This document shows positions 17,859-28,542 of a DNA stretch of 64,000 bases, in pieces. Source of the stretch: Eubacteriales bacterium (GTDB lineage Bacteria; Bacillota; Clostridia; Christensenellales; Aristaeellaceae). The stretch's first letter is position 1; each line of letters starts with the position of its first letter. Under the pieces are notes generated by a model, which did not search any database, was not told where the DNA came from, and was given only the letters and a program-made list of their open reading frames with translations. The translations under genes and the position numbers were made by a program. The stretch covers positions 186,001-250,000 of the forward strand of contig JAQWCW010000001.1 in assembly GCA_028705775.1 (NCBI GenBank), given 5' to 3'.

Positions 17859-18314
17859 TCAGCGGGTTTCGGAATCAATCATATCCTTTTCGGATAGCCA
17901 GTGGGCGATGCGTTCACCGTCGCCCAGAGCGAAAAGCGCGTCCTCGCCGCCCCAAGGCTGAGCGGAAAGCGGCATATGCTCGCGCCCGTCAAGCGGCAGG
18001 ATATATATGTATGCCTCTGCCTTGCGCGCTCCGCTTTCGTTTTGCGCCGTTATTTCTCTGCGTATGTAATGCTCGCCCTCGTCCTCGTATTCGTCCATTA
18101 ACTCTATTGCGCTGCCGCTGACCTCAAATATTTCGCCCAGCACAGTTCCGCCGTCCTGCGGCACAATACCCGGATAATCGCCAAGGTCGTACATCGCATA
18201 GCCGCACAGAACGTATCTGCCTATAAAGCGCGAGCCGTGAAGATAATGCTCCGCCGTGCGTCCGCGCATAAGCGAACCGTATACAAATATAGGATGTGAA
18301 TTGATGTGTTCCAC
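17859..18314 (-). CDS. Gamma-glutamylcyclotransferase-like (AIG2/GGCT fold) protein
   Basis: 151 residues from a GTG at 18314 with GGAG 8 bases upstream; a TTG at 18332 is the alternative. The GGCT-fold motif is intact: FVYGSLMRG at the N-terminus, then GYAMYDLGDYPG and the catalytic-type Glu in DEYEDEG. Members release 5-oxoproline from gamma-glutamyl or epsilon-amine substrates. It lies on the same strand upstream of cstA; whether it is cotranscribed is unclear. The substrate is not predictable. Confidence 0.75.
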   Translation of the reverse strand: MEHINSHPIFVYGSLMRGRTAEHYLHGSRFIGRYVLCGYAMYDLGDYPGIVPQDGGTVLGEIFEVSGSAIELMDEYEDEGEHYIRREITAQNESGARKAEAYIYILPLDGREHMPLSAQPWGGEDALFALGDGERIAHWLSEKDMIDSETR

Positions 18315-18406
18315 TATATCAGCTCCAAACAACGCAATTATACATCAATAGCCTTCATAAATGCAAATCGGCTGCCCCAATGCCATATAATCACATAATT
18401 CCGCGC

Positions 18407-18450
18407 AAAAAATCCCCGAAGCAGCGATTGAGCCGCCGTCGGGGCTTTTC
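18407..18450. terminator. Bidirectional terminator at the end of the lacZ-hinT run
   Basis: TCCCCGA (18412-18418) pairs with TCGGGG (18439-18444), flanked by AAAAAA on one side and CTTTTC on the other. It lies about 70 bases past the hinT stop on the minus strand, where it is followed by ATTTTTT. Confidence 0.7.
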
Positions 18451-18517
18451 CGTTTGCTTATGTAATTATAAGCTTTTCGGCATTGAGCTTACACGCTTTA
18501 GTGCGCCTAAAGCGCAG

Positions 18518-18862
18518 TCACGCCATCTTTTCCGAAAGCTTTGCGCCGCCTAGAATATGCGCGTGAAGGTGCATTACCGTCTGCGCGCCGTTTTCGCCCG
18601 CGTTCATGATAACGCGGTAGCCGCCCTCGTCAAGCCCGAGCAGGCGCGCCGTGTTTTCAACCGCGCGGAGGAAGCCTGCGCTTTCGTTGTCGCTCAGCTT
18701 GCTTGCCTCCGTCAGGTTCTTCACATGGCGCTTGGGAACAACCAAGACATGAACGGGCGCCTGCGGGTTCAAATCCTTGAACGCATAGGCGTATTCGTCC
18801 TCGTAAACCTTCGTGGATGGAATTTCGCCGGAAATAATTTTACAAAAAATGCAGCTGTCCAT
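18518..18862 (-). CDS. hinT: HIT-family nucleotide phosphoramidase (HinT)
   Basis: 114 residues, the usual length. It has the N-terminal CIFCKIISGEIPS, the HVLVVPKRHV strand and the catalytic histidine triad HLHAHILGG. HinT hydrolyses adenosine phosphoramidates and aminoacyl-adenylates in the cytoplasm. A strong AGGAGG site precedes the ATG, and the gene starts 15 bases after mtaB. Last gene of the lacZ-prmA-rsmE-mtaB run. Confidence 0.92.
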   Translation of the reverse strand: MDSCIFCKIISGEIPSTKVYEDEYAYAFKDLNPQAPVHVLVVPKRHVKNLTEASKLSDNESAGFLRAVENTARLLGLDEGGYRVIMNAGENGAQTVMHLHAHILGGAKLSEKMA

Positions 18863-18877
18863 AATGCCCCTCCTAAA

Positions 18878-20158
18878 TCACGCTTCGCCGGAAATACTCT
18901 GGTTTTCGCGCGTTAATTCAATATCGACTATTTCATGGATTGCGCCAGCGCAAAGCGGCGCCGTAACCTCGATGTATTCGGGAGTGTAGCCCGTCATCAT
19001 GCTTCCCTCGCTTCTTTCAAAAAGCACGGGGCGCGTTTTACCGACCATTCCCGCTTTGTATTTTTCCGAAAGCTCCTCGCCGATTTTAATCAGAATCCTC
19101 GCGCGGCGCTCCTTTTCCTCCTTGGAAAGCGCGCCTGCCATGCCCGCAGCCTTCGTTCCCTTGCGGGAGGAGAAGGGGAATACGTGCAGCTTCATGAAGC
19201 CTATGCGCTTGACGAACTCGCAGGTTTCCGCAAATTCCTCCTCGGTTTCGGCGGGGAAGCCGGTAAGAACGTCCGTCGTCAGCGCCGCGTCCGGATAAAC
19301 CGCGCGCAGAAGCTCGACCGAGCGGAGATACTGCGCGGTGTTGTACCTGCGCTGCATACGCGCCAGAACCGAATCGCTGCCGGACTGGAGCGCCAGGTGG
19401 TACTGCGGGCAGAGCTTGCTTATCTTTGCCAGCTCCGCCGCGAAGGATTCCGTTATCAGCGTCGGCTCAAGCGAGCCGAGGCGAACGCGCTTGATTCTTT
19501 CCGGCTTTGCCGCCGCCTTTATCGCGTCAAGCAGCGTCGTTCCGTCCTTGAAATCCCTGCCGTAGCTGCTCAGGTGGATTCCCGTAAGCACAAGCTCCTG
19601 ATAGCCCGCGTCCGCAAGCCTTTGCGCTTCCTCGAAGATTTCGCCTGACTTCCGCGAGCGGACGCCGCCGCGAACGGAGGGAATAATGCAGTAGGCGCAA
19701 TGGTTGTCGCAGCCCTCCTGAATTTTCAGTACGGCGCGCGTATGACCCTGCTGGCGCTCGATTGTCATTTCCTCGTATACCGCTCCGTCGAGAGGCTCGA
19801 CTGCCGAAAGCTTTGCGCCCTTTGCCTTTTTGTAAAGCTCGATAACCTCTGCGCGCCTCTGCGTTCCGATAACGAGCGTTACGCCCGCCTCCTTGAGCAG
19901 ATTTTCGCCCTCGCGCTGCGCAAGGCAGCCGCACAGGATTATGTCCGCCTGCGGGTTCTGCCTGTGAACGCGGCGGGTGAGCTGGAGGCTTTTTTTGTCG
20001 CCCGTTCCCGTTACGGTGCAGGTGTTTATAAGGTAAACGTCCGCCTTTTCCGTTATCGGCACGGCGGTATATCCGTTTTTCAGAAATAGCTCAAGCATTG
20101 CCTCAGTGTCGTACTGGTTTACGCGGCAGCCGAGGGTATGAGCAGCGATTGTCGGCAA
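18878..20158 (-). CDS. mtaB: tRNA ms2t6A37 methylthiotransferase MtaB (radical SAM)
   Basis: 426 residues. Domains in order: UPF0004 N-terminal domain (HTLGCRVNQYDTEAM, INTCTVT, CGCLAQREG), radical-SAM core with CDNHCAYCIIPSVRGG, and a C-terminal TRAM-like region. It adds a methylthio group to t6A37 of ANN-decoding tRNAs. The GCRVNQ-D pattern and CxxxCxxC motif separate it from MiaB. It begins with TTG at 20158, with GGAGG 8 bases upstream. It lies directly after rsmE and before hinT. Confidence 0.9.
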   Translation of the reverse strand: MPTIAAHTLGCRVNQYDTEAMLELFLKNGYTAVPITEKADVYLINTCTVTGTGDKKSLQLTRRVHRQNPQADIILCGCLAQREGENLLKEAGVTLVIGTQRRAEVIELYKKAKGAKLSAVEPLDGAVYEEMTIERQQGHTRAVLKIQEGCDNHCAYCIIPSVRGGVRSRKSGEIFEEAQRLADAGYQELVLTGIHLSSYGRDFKDGTTLLDAIKAAAKPERIKRVRLGSLEPTLITESFAAELAKISKLCPQYHLALQSGSDSVLARMQRRYNTAQYLRSVELLRAVYPDAALTTDVLTGFPAETEEEFAETCEFVKRIGFMKLHVFPFSSRKGTKAAGMAGALSKEEKERRARILIKIGEELSEKYKAGMVGKTRPVLFERSEGSMMTGYTPEYIEVTAPLCAGAIHEIVDIELTRENQSISGEA

Positions 20159-20173
20159 TATATCACCCTCCGG

Positions 20174-20908
20174 TTATTCTAAATCGCCCTTCAGGGCAAG
20201 GATTGCGGAAAGCGCGGCAAGCCCTGCCGTTTCCGTTCTCAGTATTCTTGCGCCGAGCGAAACCGGCTTTGCGCCTATGCGGATTAGCTGCTCCGCCTCG
20301 CCCTGCGTTATTCCGCCTTCGTGGCCTATGATTATGCCTATGTCGCCCGCGTCGGGGTTTTCCGCAAGCGCCTGCGGGATTCCGTAGCCCGTCGGCGCTT
20401 CCTCCCACAGCATGAGCAGGAGCGCGCGCGAGGTAAGCAGGTTCTCAGCCTCGGAGGGGGTCATCGCGTCGTACAAATCGGGGCAGACTCCGCGCCCGCA
20501 CTGCTTCTGCGCCTCGCGTATTATCTTCTCGTAGCGCGCCCGCTTTTTGGAGCTTTCGCCCGCGTCCTGCCGCGCAACGCAGCGGCTCAGCTTGAGCGGA
20601 ACGACTGCCGCCGCGCCGATTTCCGTCGCCTTTTGCAGTATCAGCTCCATCTTTTCAGCCTTGGGCAGCCCCTGAAACAGCGTTACGCGCGTTTTCGCTT
20701 CCCTGCTTCCCGTTTCCGAAATGAGCCTTAACTCGCAGCGCTTTTCGTCAACGAGCGTCAGCTCCGCCGTGAATATCCTTCCGCCCGAAAGCGCTTCGAT
20801 TTCATCGCCTTCGGCAAGCCTCAGAACCCGCGCGGCATGGCGGCTTTCATCCCTGCCGAGCGTGAATGTTTGGGGATTTTCCGTTTCGTCAGCAAAAAAT
20901 CTATGCAT
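20174..20908 (-). CDS. rsmE: 16S rRNA (uracil-1498-N3)-methyltransferase RsmE
   Basis: 244 residues starting MHRFFADE at 20908; the longer open frame to 20986 overlaps prmA and is not needed. It has a PUA-like N-terminal domain (RHAARVLRLAEGDEIEAL) and a SPOUT knot with KATEIGAAAVVPL, IGHEGGIT and LGARILRTETAGLAAL, the standard RsmE motifs. Only 4 bases separate it from the prmA stop, the conserved prmA-rsmE pair of Firmicutes. Confidence 0.93.
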   Translation of the reverse strand: MHRFFADETENPQTFTLGRDESRHAARVLRLAEGDEIEALSGGRIFTAELTLVDEKRCELRLISETGSREAKTRVTLFQGLPKAEKMELILQKATEIGAAAVVPLKLSRCVARQDAGESSKKRARYEKIIREAQKQCGRGVCPDLYDAMTPSEAENLLTSRALLLMLWEEAPTGYGIPQALAENPDAGDIGIIIGHEGGITQGEAEQLIRIGAKPVSLGARILRTETAGLAALSAILALKGDLE

Positions 20909-20912
20909 CCGC

Positions 20913-21857
20913 TTACCTTCCGGCGCAAACGGCAATCCACTCGCCCTTGCGCATGATTTCGACGATTGTGTAACCGGCGGCTGCAAGCGCGGAAAGCACG
21001 TCGTCCTCGCGCTCCCTGATGATTCCGGAGCAGATGAAAAGCCCGCCTTCGGCGATATGGCTCTTTACCGGCGCGGAAAGCGCGCAGATTACGTCCGCAA
21101 TGATGTTTGCCACCGCTATATCGCAGGTTTCGTTCACCTTTTCAAGCAAATCGCCCTGCTGGACCCTGATTTTTTCCGAAAGACCGCTTTTTTCGACGTT
21201 TTCGGCGGCAACCTTGACAGCCATAGGGTCAAGGTCGATTGCAAGCACTTCGCCCGCGCCGCACATTGCCGCCGCCATTGCGAGAATTCCGCTGCCCGTG
21301 CCGATGTCAATAACGCGCATACCCTTTTTCATGTATTTTTCAATGAGCGTAATGCACATGAAGGTGGTTTCGTGCGTGCCTGAGCCGAACGCCATTCCGG
21401 GGTCGATTTCGAGAATCATGTCCCCGTCTTTTTTTTCGTAGCTTTCCCAAGAGGGCTTTACCACGATATGCTCGCCCGCGCGGAAGGGCTTGTAGAAGCG
21501 CTTCCAGCTTTCCGCCCAGTTCTGCTCCTTGACGCTTTTCGTTTCGATTTCAAGGCTTCCCAAATCCATCCCTTCGGCGGTTTTGGGAAGCGCCTTCAGG
21601 CGCTCGGACAGCATATGTACGCACTCCTGCGCGTTCTGCTCAAGCGAGAACCAGCCCTTTACAAGCACGTCCTCGCTCATTGACGCGGTAAGGTTCGGGT
21701 CAACGATTTCCCAAAAGCCTTCCTTGCGGCTGTCGCCGTGCGGAACGTCGTTCCTGTCCTCAATCGCCGTGCCCTTCGCGCCGCATTGCAGGTATATTTC
21801 GCTTATCAGGTCGGCTGCCTCCGTTGTGGTATGCACCGCTGTTTCCATCCAATCCAT
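20913..21857 (-). CDS. prmA: Ribosomal protein L11 methyltransferase PrmA
   Basis: 314 residues from the ATG at 21857, which has GAAGGAG 7 bases upstream. The open frame continues 59 codons upstream but would overlap lacZ. Motifs: EIDPGMAFGSGTHETT, VIDIGTGSGILAMAAAMCGA and the NIIADVI active-site region. PrmA trimethylates L11. It starts 11 bases after the lacZ stop, so it is very likely cotranscribed with lacZ. Confidence 0.93.
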   Translation of the reverse strand: MDWMETAVHTTTEAADLISEIYLQCGAKGTAIEDRNDVPHGDSRKEGFWEIVDPNLTASMSEDVLVKGWFSLEQNAQECVHMLSERLKALPKTAEGMDLGSLEIETKSVKEQNWAESWKRFYKPFRAGEHIVVKPSWESYEKKDGDMILEIDPGMAFGSGTHETTFMCITLIEKYMKKGMRVIDIGTGSGILAMAAAMCGAGEVLAIDLDPMAVKVAAENVEKSGLSEKIRVQQGDLLEKVNETCDIAVANIIADVICALSAPVKSHIAEGGLFICSGIIREREDDVLSALAAAGYTIVEIMRKGEWIAVCAGR

Positions 21858-21868
21858 AGCTATCTCCT

Positions 21869-24958
<3,090 letters not shown>

Positions 24959-25016
24959 GCAAGCATATGCCGCGCGGCGGTTTATATCAGCGCGGCGGGC
25001 TTTGTTTCGCGGTTAT

Positions 25017-25045
25017 TTGACATAAATCGCGCGTAAAACTATAAT
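25017..25045 (+). promoter_or_regulatory. Perfect-consensus sigma-A promoter
   Basis: TTGACA (25017-25022), exactly 17 bases, TATAAT (25040-25045). It drives the membrane protein at 25081; the implied leader is about 30 bases. It is the best promoter match in the window. Confidence 0.85.
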
Positions 25046-25080
25046 AAAGCCTAAGTCATATGATGATTATCGGAGGGCTT

Positions 25081-25704
25081 ATGGATAAAGATAAAAGGGA
25101 AATTGCGAGACGGCGCAGGGAAGAACGCCTGTCTTTCAGGGCAAAAGGGCGCAGCTTTTTTATGACAGGCTCCGTTTTGCTGCTCGCATGGTCGGGCTAT
25201 GAGCTGGGCGTCAGGATGGAAAGCATAATCCCGTTCACGAAAACGCTTTACAATATCGTTATCGGCGAAAGCATTCCCCTTTCCCGCGCGCTTACCTATG
25301 TTGACAGCGGAGTGTACGACGTGCTTGAAACGCTGCTTTTCCTTGCCTGCTGCTTCATGCTCGGTGTGTTCTGCCTCTCGCTCCGCAATCGCCCTGCCGC
25401 GTCGTTTGCACTTCTGCCCGCGTCCGCCGCGCTCATGGTTTACGCAAGCGGAATGACCGACCCGCTGCAGCTGAATCTATGGCAGTTCCTTAAGCTGATT
25501 CCGCTTATCATGATAGCCCTCGGCGCTGTTACCAATATAATTCACTTCTGCCTTATCCGCCGCTCGCACGGGCATGGAGGCGTACACCCAGAAGGGCATC
25601 GCGGGCGCGAAAACGGAAGGCTTGACGCGCCGGCAAGGGAAATGGACGCTTGCGGCGCAAAGCCGGAGGCGCGCTATGCCGAAACCCGCGGCGAGAACCG
25701 CTGA
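25081..25704 (+). CDS. Uncharacterised four-helix membrane protein
   Basis: 207 residues from the ATG at 25081, with CGGAGGG just upstream; an earlier in-frame ATG at 25060 lacks a site. The protein has a very basic N-terminus (KREIARRRREERLSFRAKGR), four membrane segments (about 23-43, 82-102, 107-123 and 133-155) and a hydrophilic His/Gly/Arg-rich tail of about 50 residues. I do not recognise the family. It is monocistronic, between its promoter at 25017 and the terminator at 25760, and divergent from lacZ. Confidence 0.7.
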   Translation: MDKDKREIARRRREERLSFRAKGRSFFMTGSVLLLAWSGYELGVRMESIIPFTKTLYNIVIGESIPLSRALTYVDSGVYDVLETLLFLACCFMLGVFCLSLRNRPAASFALLPASAALMVYASGMTDPLQLNLWQFLKLIPLIMIALGAVTNIIHFCLIRRSHGHGGVHPEGHRGRENGRLDAPAREMDACGAKPEARYAETRGENR

Positions 25705-25759
25705 AATAACGCCGGCATTTTTGAGCCGAAATTATACGCTGCATACTCTGCGAAAAGAA

Positions 25760-25797
25760 TCGCGCCGATGAAAGCAAATCATCGGCGCGATATTTAT
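25760..25797. terminator. Bidirectional terminator
   Basis: TCGCGCCGATGA (25760-25771) pairs perfectly with TCATCGGCGCGA (25779-25790), followed by TATTTATT. It separates the converging membrane-protein and S41-peptidase genes. Confidence 0.85.
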
Positions 25798-25816
25798 TGT
25801 CCTGATTCGGTTTATG

Positions 25817-27181
25817 TCAGGCAAGCGGGAAAAGCGTAACCGCCTTTGCCGCGCCATCCGGAGAAACAAGCTTTGCGCCGTCCTTAGGCTCCTCGGTCGT
25901 TTCGGGAGCCGCGGTTTCCGCGGGCGCTTCGGTTTCGCCCTCCGCAAGCGCCTTCGCCGCTTCCTCGCGCGCGATGTACTCGCTGTTGTCGGGCTTTACG
26001 AAGGTTCCGTCAAGAATTTGGCGCATTGTTTCGAGCGCACATTTCACCTGCGGGTCGTTTTCGTCCGCAAACTCGTATACAATCTTCTTATGCTCGTCAG
26101 TGTATTCGCAGATAACGTCCGGCAGGATTCCGATTTCGTGAACCTTGTCGCCGTTTGGCGTAAGATATTCCTCCATTGTGAACTGGAAGCCCGCGCCCTC
26201 CGTGCCGACATACAGCACAGCCTGCATTACGCCCTTGCCGAAGGTGCGAGTGCCGACAAGCGTTGCGGCGTTATTGTCGCGCAGGCAGCCGGACAGAATT
26301 TCGGAGCTTGAGGCTGAAAGCTCGTTGACAAGCAGGACAAGCGGAATATCAAGCTTGCCGTTTTGGGTTTTCAGCACCTCAACGGTTTCGCCCCTGTTGA
26401 TTGCCGTGCATACAACCGCTTCGTCAAGGAACAGGTCTGCTATGCTCACGGCGTCGCTTACCCATCCGCCGCCGTTGTCGCGCAAATCAATCACGATGCC
26501 CTTTGCGCCCTTATTTATCATCGAGTTTATCGAATCGGTAAGCTCCTTGTCGCTGTCCTTATCGAAGGAATAGAAGGCGATGTAGCCGATGTCGCCGTCC
26601 ATCATTCTCTCGTCAACAAGGTTCTGGCTCACGTCCGCGCGGTTCATCGTGAACTCAAGCGTTTCGTCCTCGCGCAGCACGGTAAGCGTTACCGGCTCGC
26701 CGACTGTTCCGCGCATTATTTTGACCGCCTGATTGAGCGTTGAATAGTTCACGTCAAGGTCGTCAACCTTCAAGAGATAGTCTCCGCGCTTGATTCCCGC
26801 TTCTTCGGCGGGCCCGTCCTTGAAGGCGCGCGTTATAAGCACAAGCGAGTTTCTCGGGTCGCCCAGAAGCATAAGCCCTACGCCTACATAATCGCCCTCG
26901 TCGTCCTCCCACATTTTCGTGAAATCCTCGGGCGTGTAGTAGAAGCTGTAAATATCCTCAAGCCCCGCGAGCAGCCCCACCTTTGCCATTTCGAGCATCG
27001 CGTCCATGTCAGGCTCTATATAGTAGTAGTTTTTGATGTACTGGTACATCGTTTCAAGGTCGTTATACTTCTGGTATTCGTCGTACTGCTCCTTTGAAAT
27101 CGTTACGGTTTCTCCCTCCGCAAGCGCGGCGGCAGGAAGGAGCATTGCAAAAACAAGAATGATTGCCAAGAGTTTTTTCAT
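25817..27181 (-). CDS. Secreted S41 C-terminal-processing peptidase (CtpA type)
   Basis: 454 residues. Signal peptide (about 1-21, cut near ALAEG), a helical N-terminal region, a PDZ domain (about 95-180, with GDYLLKVDD), and the S41 catalytic domain. Visible active-site elements are VIDLRDNGGGW, the Ser in NELSASSSEIL, and the Lys in GTRTFGKG. The end is a low-complexity Glu/Ala/Pro tail with a hydrophobic finish. It cleaves C-termini of exported proteins outside the membrane. A GGAGG site lies 8 bases from the ATG. The regulator gene upstream ends 15 bases away, so the two are probably cotranscribed. Confidence 0.88.
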   Translation of the reverse strand: MKKLLAIILVFAMLLPAAALAEGETVTISKEQYDEYQKYNDLETMYQYIKNYYYIEPDMDAMLEMAKVGLLAGLEDIYSFYYTPEDFTKMWEDDEGDYVGVGLMLLGDPRNSLVLITRAFKDGPAEEAGIKRGDYLLKVDDLDVNYSTLNQAVKIMRGTVGEPVTLTVLREDETLEFTMNRADVSQNLVDERMMDGDIGYIAFYSFDKDSDKELTDSINSMINKGAKGIVIDLRDNGGGWVSDAVSIADLFLDEAVVCTAINRGETVEVLKTQNGKLDIPLVLLVNELSASSSEILSGCLRDNNAATLVGTRTFGKGVMQAVLYVGTEGAGFQFTMEEYLTPNGDKVHEIGILPDVICEYTDEHKKIVYEFADENDPQVKCALETMRQILDGTFVKPDNSEYIAREEAAKALAEGETEAPAETAAPETTEEPKDGAKLVSPDGAAKAVTLFPLA

Positions 27182-27196
27182 CAGCGCAGCCTCCGC

Positions 27197-28270
27197 TTAT
27201 CTTACAGTACTTTGCCTGTCCGTAATGCACTTTTTAAGCTCGTAAAGAATCTTGAAAGTTACCGCGTCCTCAAACTTGCGCAAGTCAAGCCCAATCAGGC
27301 GCTGAACCTTGTCAAGCCTGTAAACGAGCGTATTGCGGTGAATGTAGAGCTGCCGCGCCGTATCGGAGAGATTCAAGTCCTTGCGGAAGAACATTTCGAT
27401 TGTGAAAAGCATTTCCTCATTAATCAGCCGCGCGGTTTTGCGGTTGAACAGAAGCGCGTGATAGTGCTGAGCAGTGTCCTGCGGAATTTCCATCAGCAGG
27501 CGCTCAAGCATAAGCTTGCGGAAAATGAAGATATGCTCGTCGGGTCTGAAAACCTTGCCGACGTCAATCGCCCTCTGCGCCTCGCGGTAGCTTTCGCCGA
27601 GAGCCGAAAGCGTCTGGCGCGTTTCGCCGATTCCGACGGTAAGGGAAAGCCCCGCCTCCGTCAGCACGGTTTCGACAACCGCGCCCGTATATTCCTCCAA
27701 ATCATCCGGCTCGTCCATCTGCGTCATATCCTTGAGCAGCACAACGGTATGCCTGTCAAGCTCCACAAGCGTATCGCCGTCCGCGCAGGGAACGAGGTTT
27801 GAAAGCACGGTTATCGTCGATTCCGCGCGCGGCTGAGTCGCCTGAAAGAGGATAACGCAGCGCTGCATTTCCAAATCAATATGATGCTCCTGCGCCAGCA
27901 GCTCCAAATCAGCTCCGGAAACCTCCTCCTTGATTGCGCGGCGGTAAACGCCCGTTTCGTCAAGGATTGGGGAGGTGGAGGAGAGGATGTTTGTCATCAT
28001 GCTGTCAACCATCAGAAGCACGTCGCCCGCCGTTCCGTCCGCCTGCTGAGCCATCAGGATTACGTTCGCGTCGGCGGAAAGCGGCAGGAACACGTTTCCG
28101 TACATCGGCACGGGCTTTGCCGTCCCAAGGGGCATATCGGGAAGCACGAACTGCCCGCCGCCCGTCGGATAAAGGCACATTCCGTTCCTGTCCAGTATAA
28201 ATACAGGCATTGATAGTCTGCCCAGAGCCTGCTCAAATTCTGTGGTCATAATGCTGTCGTAAAGCAACAC
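27197..28270 (-). CDS. PucR/CdaR-family transcriptional regulator
   Basis: About 357 residues. I take the GTG at 28270 as start: AAAGGAG lies 6 bases upstream. TTG at 28267 and ATG at 28249 are alternatives. The N-terminal sensor part is undefined (PVFILDRNGMCLYPTGGG resembles a PAS-like strand), the middle is a GGDEF-like CdaR domain, and the C-terminus is the PucR helix-turn-helix (NLSDTARQLYIHRNTLVYRL). Such regulators activate catabolic or biosynthetic genes in response to small molecules. It is divergent from the 1101-residue synthase gene and upstream of the S41 protease, so either could be a target. Confidence 0.8.
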   Translation of the reverse strand: MLLYDSIMTTEFEQALGRLSMPVFILDRNGMCLYPTGGGQFVLPDMPLGTAKPVPMYGNVFLPLSADANVILMAQQADGTAGDVLLMVDSMMTNILSSTSPILDETGVYRRAIKEEVSGADLELLAQEHHIDLEMQRCVILFQATQPRAESTITVLSNLVPCADGDTLVELDRHTVVLLKDMTQMDEPDDLEEYTGAVVETVLTEAGLSLTVGIGETRQTLSALGESYREAQRAIDVGKVFRPDEHIFIFRKLMLERLLMEIPQDTAQHYHALLFNRKTARLINEEMLFTIEMFFRKDLNLSDTARQLYIHRNTLVYRLDKVQRLIGLDLRKFEDAVTFKILYELKKCITDRQSTVR

Positions 28271-28334
28271 GCCACGCTCCTTTCGCGTATAAAAGATGAC
28301 GTTAAGGCAAACGCAACGCGAATGCCGCAATGAC

Positions 28335-28375
28335 AGTATACCACACTTGAAGCCGCTAAAAAAGGAAGAAGTGTG
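28335..28375 (-). promoter_or_regulatory. PucR-gene promoter with an upstream inverted repeat
   Basis: An extended -10, TGGTATACT on the minus strand (TATACT at 28335-28340), lies 65 bases before the regulator start. Directly upstream is an inverted repeat, CACACTT (28342-28348) and AAGTGTG (28369-28375), 20 bases apart, a candidate operator. No good -35 is visible, which would suit an activator-dependent promoter. Confidence 0.45.
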
Positions 28376-28475
28376 AACAATTCCGAAAATCACGAAAACT
28401 TGTATTGCGTTATACACACACCGTGCGTTTGCTCCCGCCTTACGCGTTTTGCGATCCCCGCATTTTGCGGCGCGC

Positions 28476-28504
28476 TTGCACAAATATGAGCTATCGAGTA
28501 TAAT
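28476..28504 (+). promoter_or_regulatory. Promoter of the adenylation-carrier-synthase gene
   Basis: TTGCAC (28476-28481), 17-base spacer, TATAAT (28499-28504). The start codon follows 38 bases after the -10. Confidence 0.75.
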
Positions 28505-28542
28505 AAGTCGAATCGCGCCTGTGCGGGCGCTTCAAAGGAGAG

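Noticed and set aside
20908..20986. Longer N-terminus for rsmE (and similarly for prmA and the group B hydrogenase)
   Set aside because: The extensions overlap upstream genes and lack ribosome sites, whereas the internal ATGs have family-typical beginnings.
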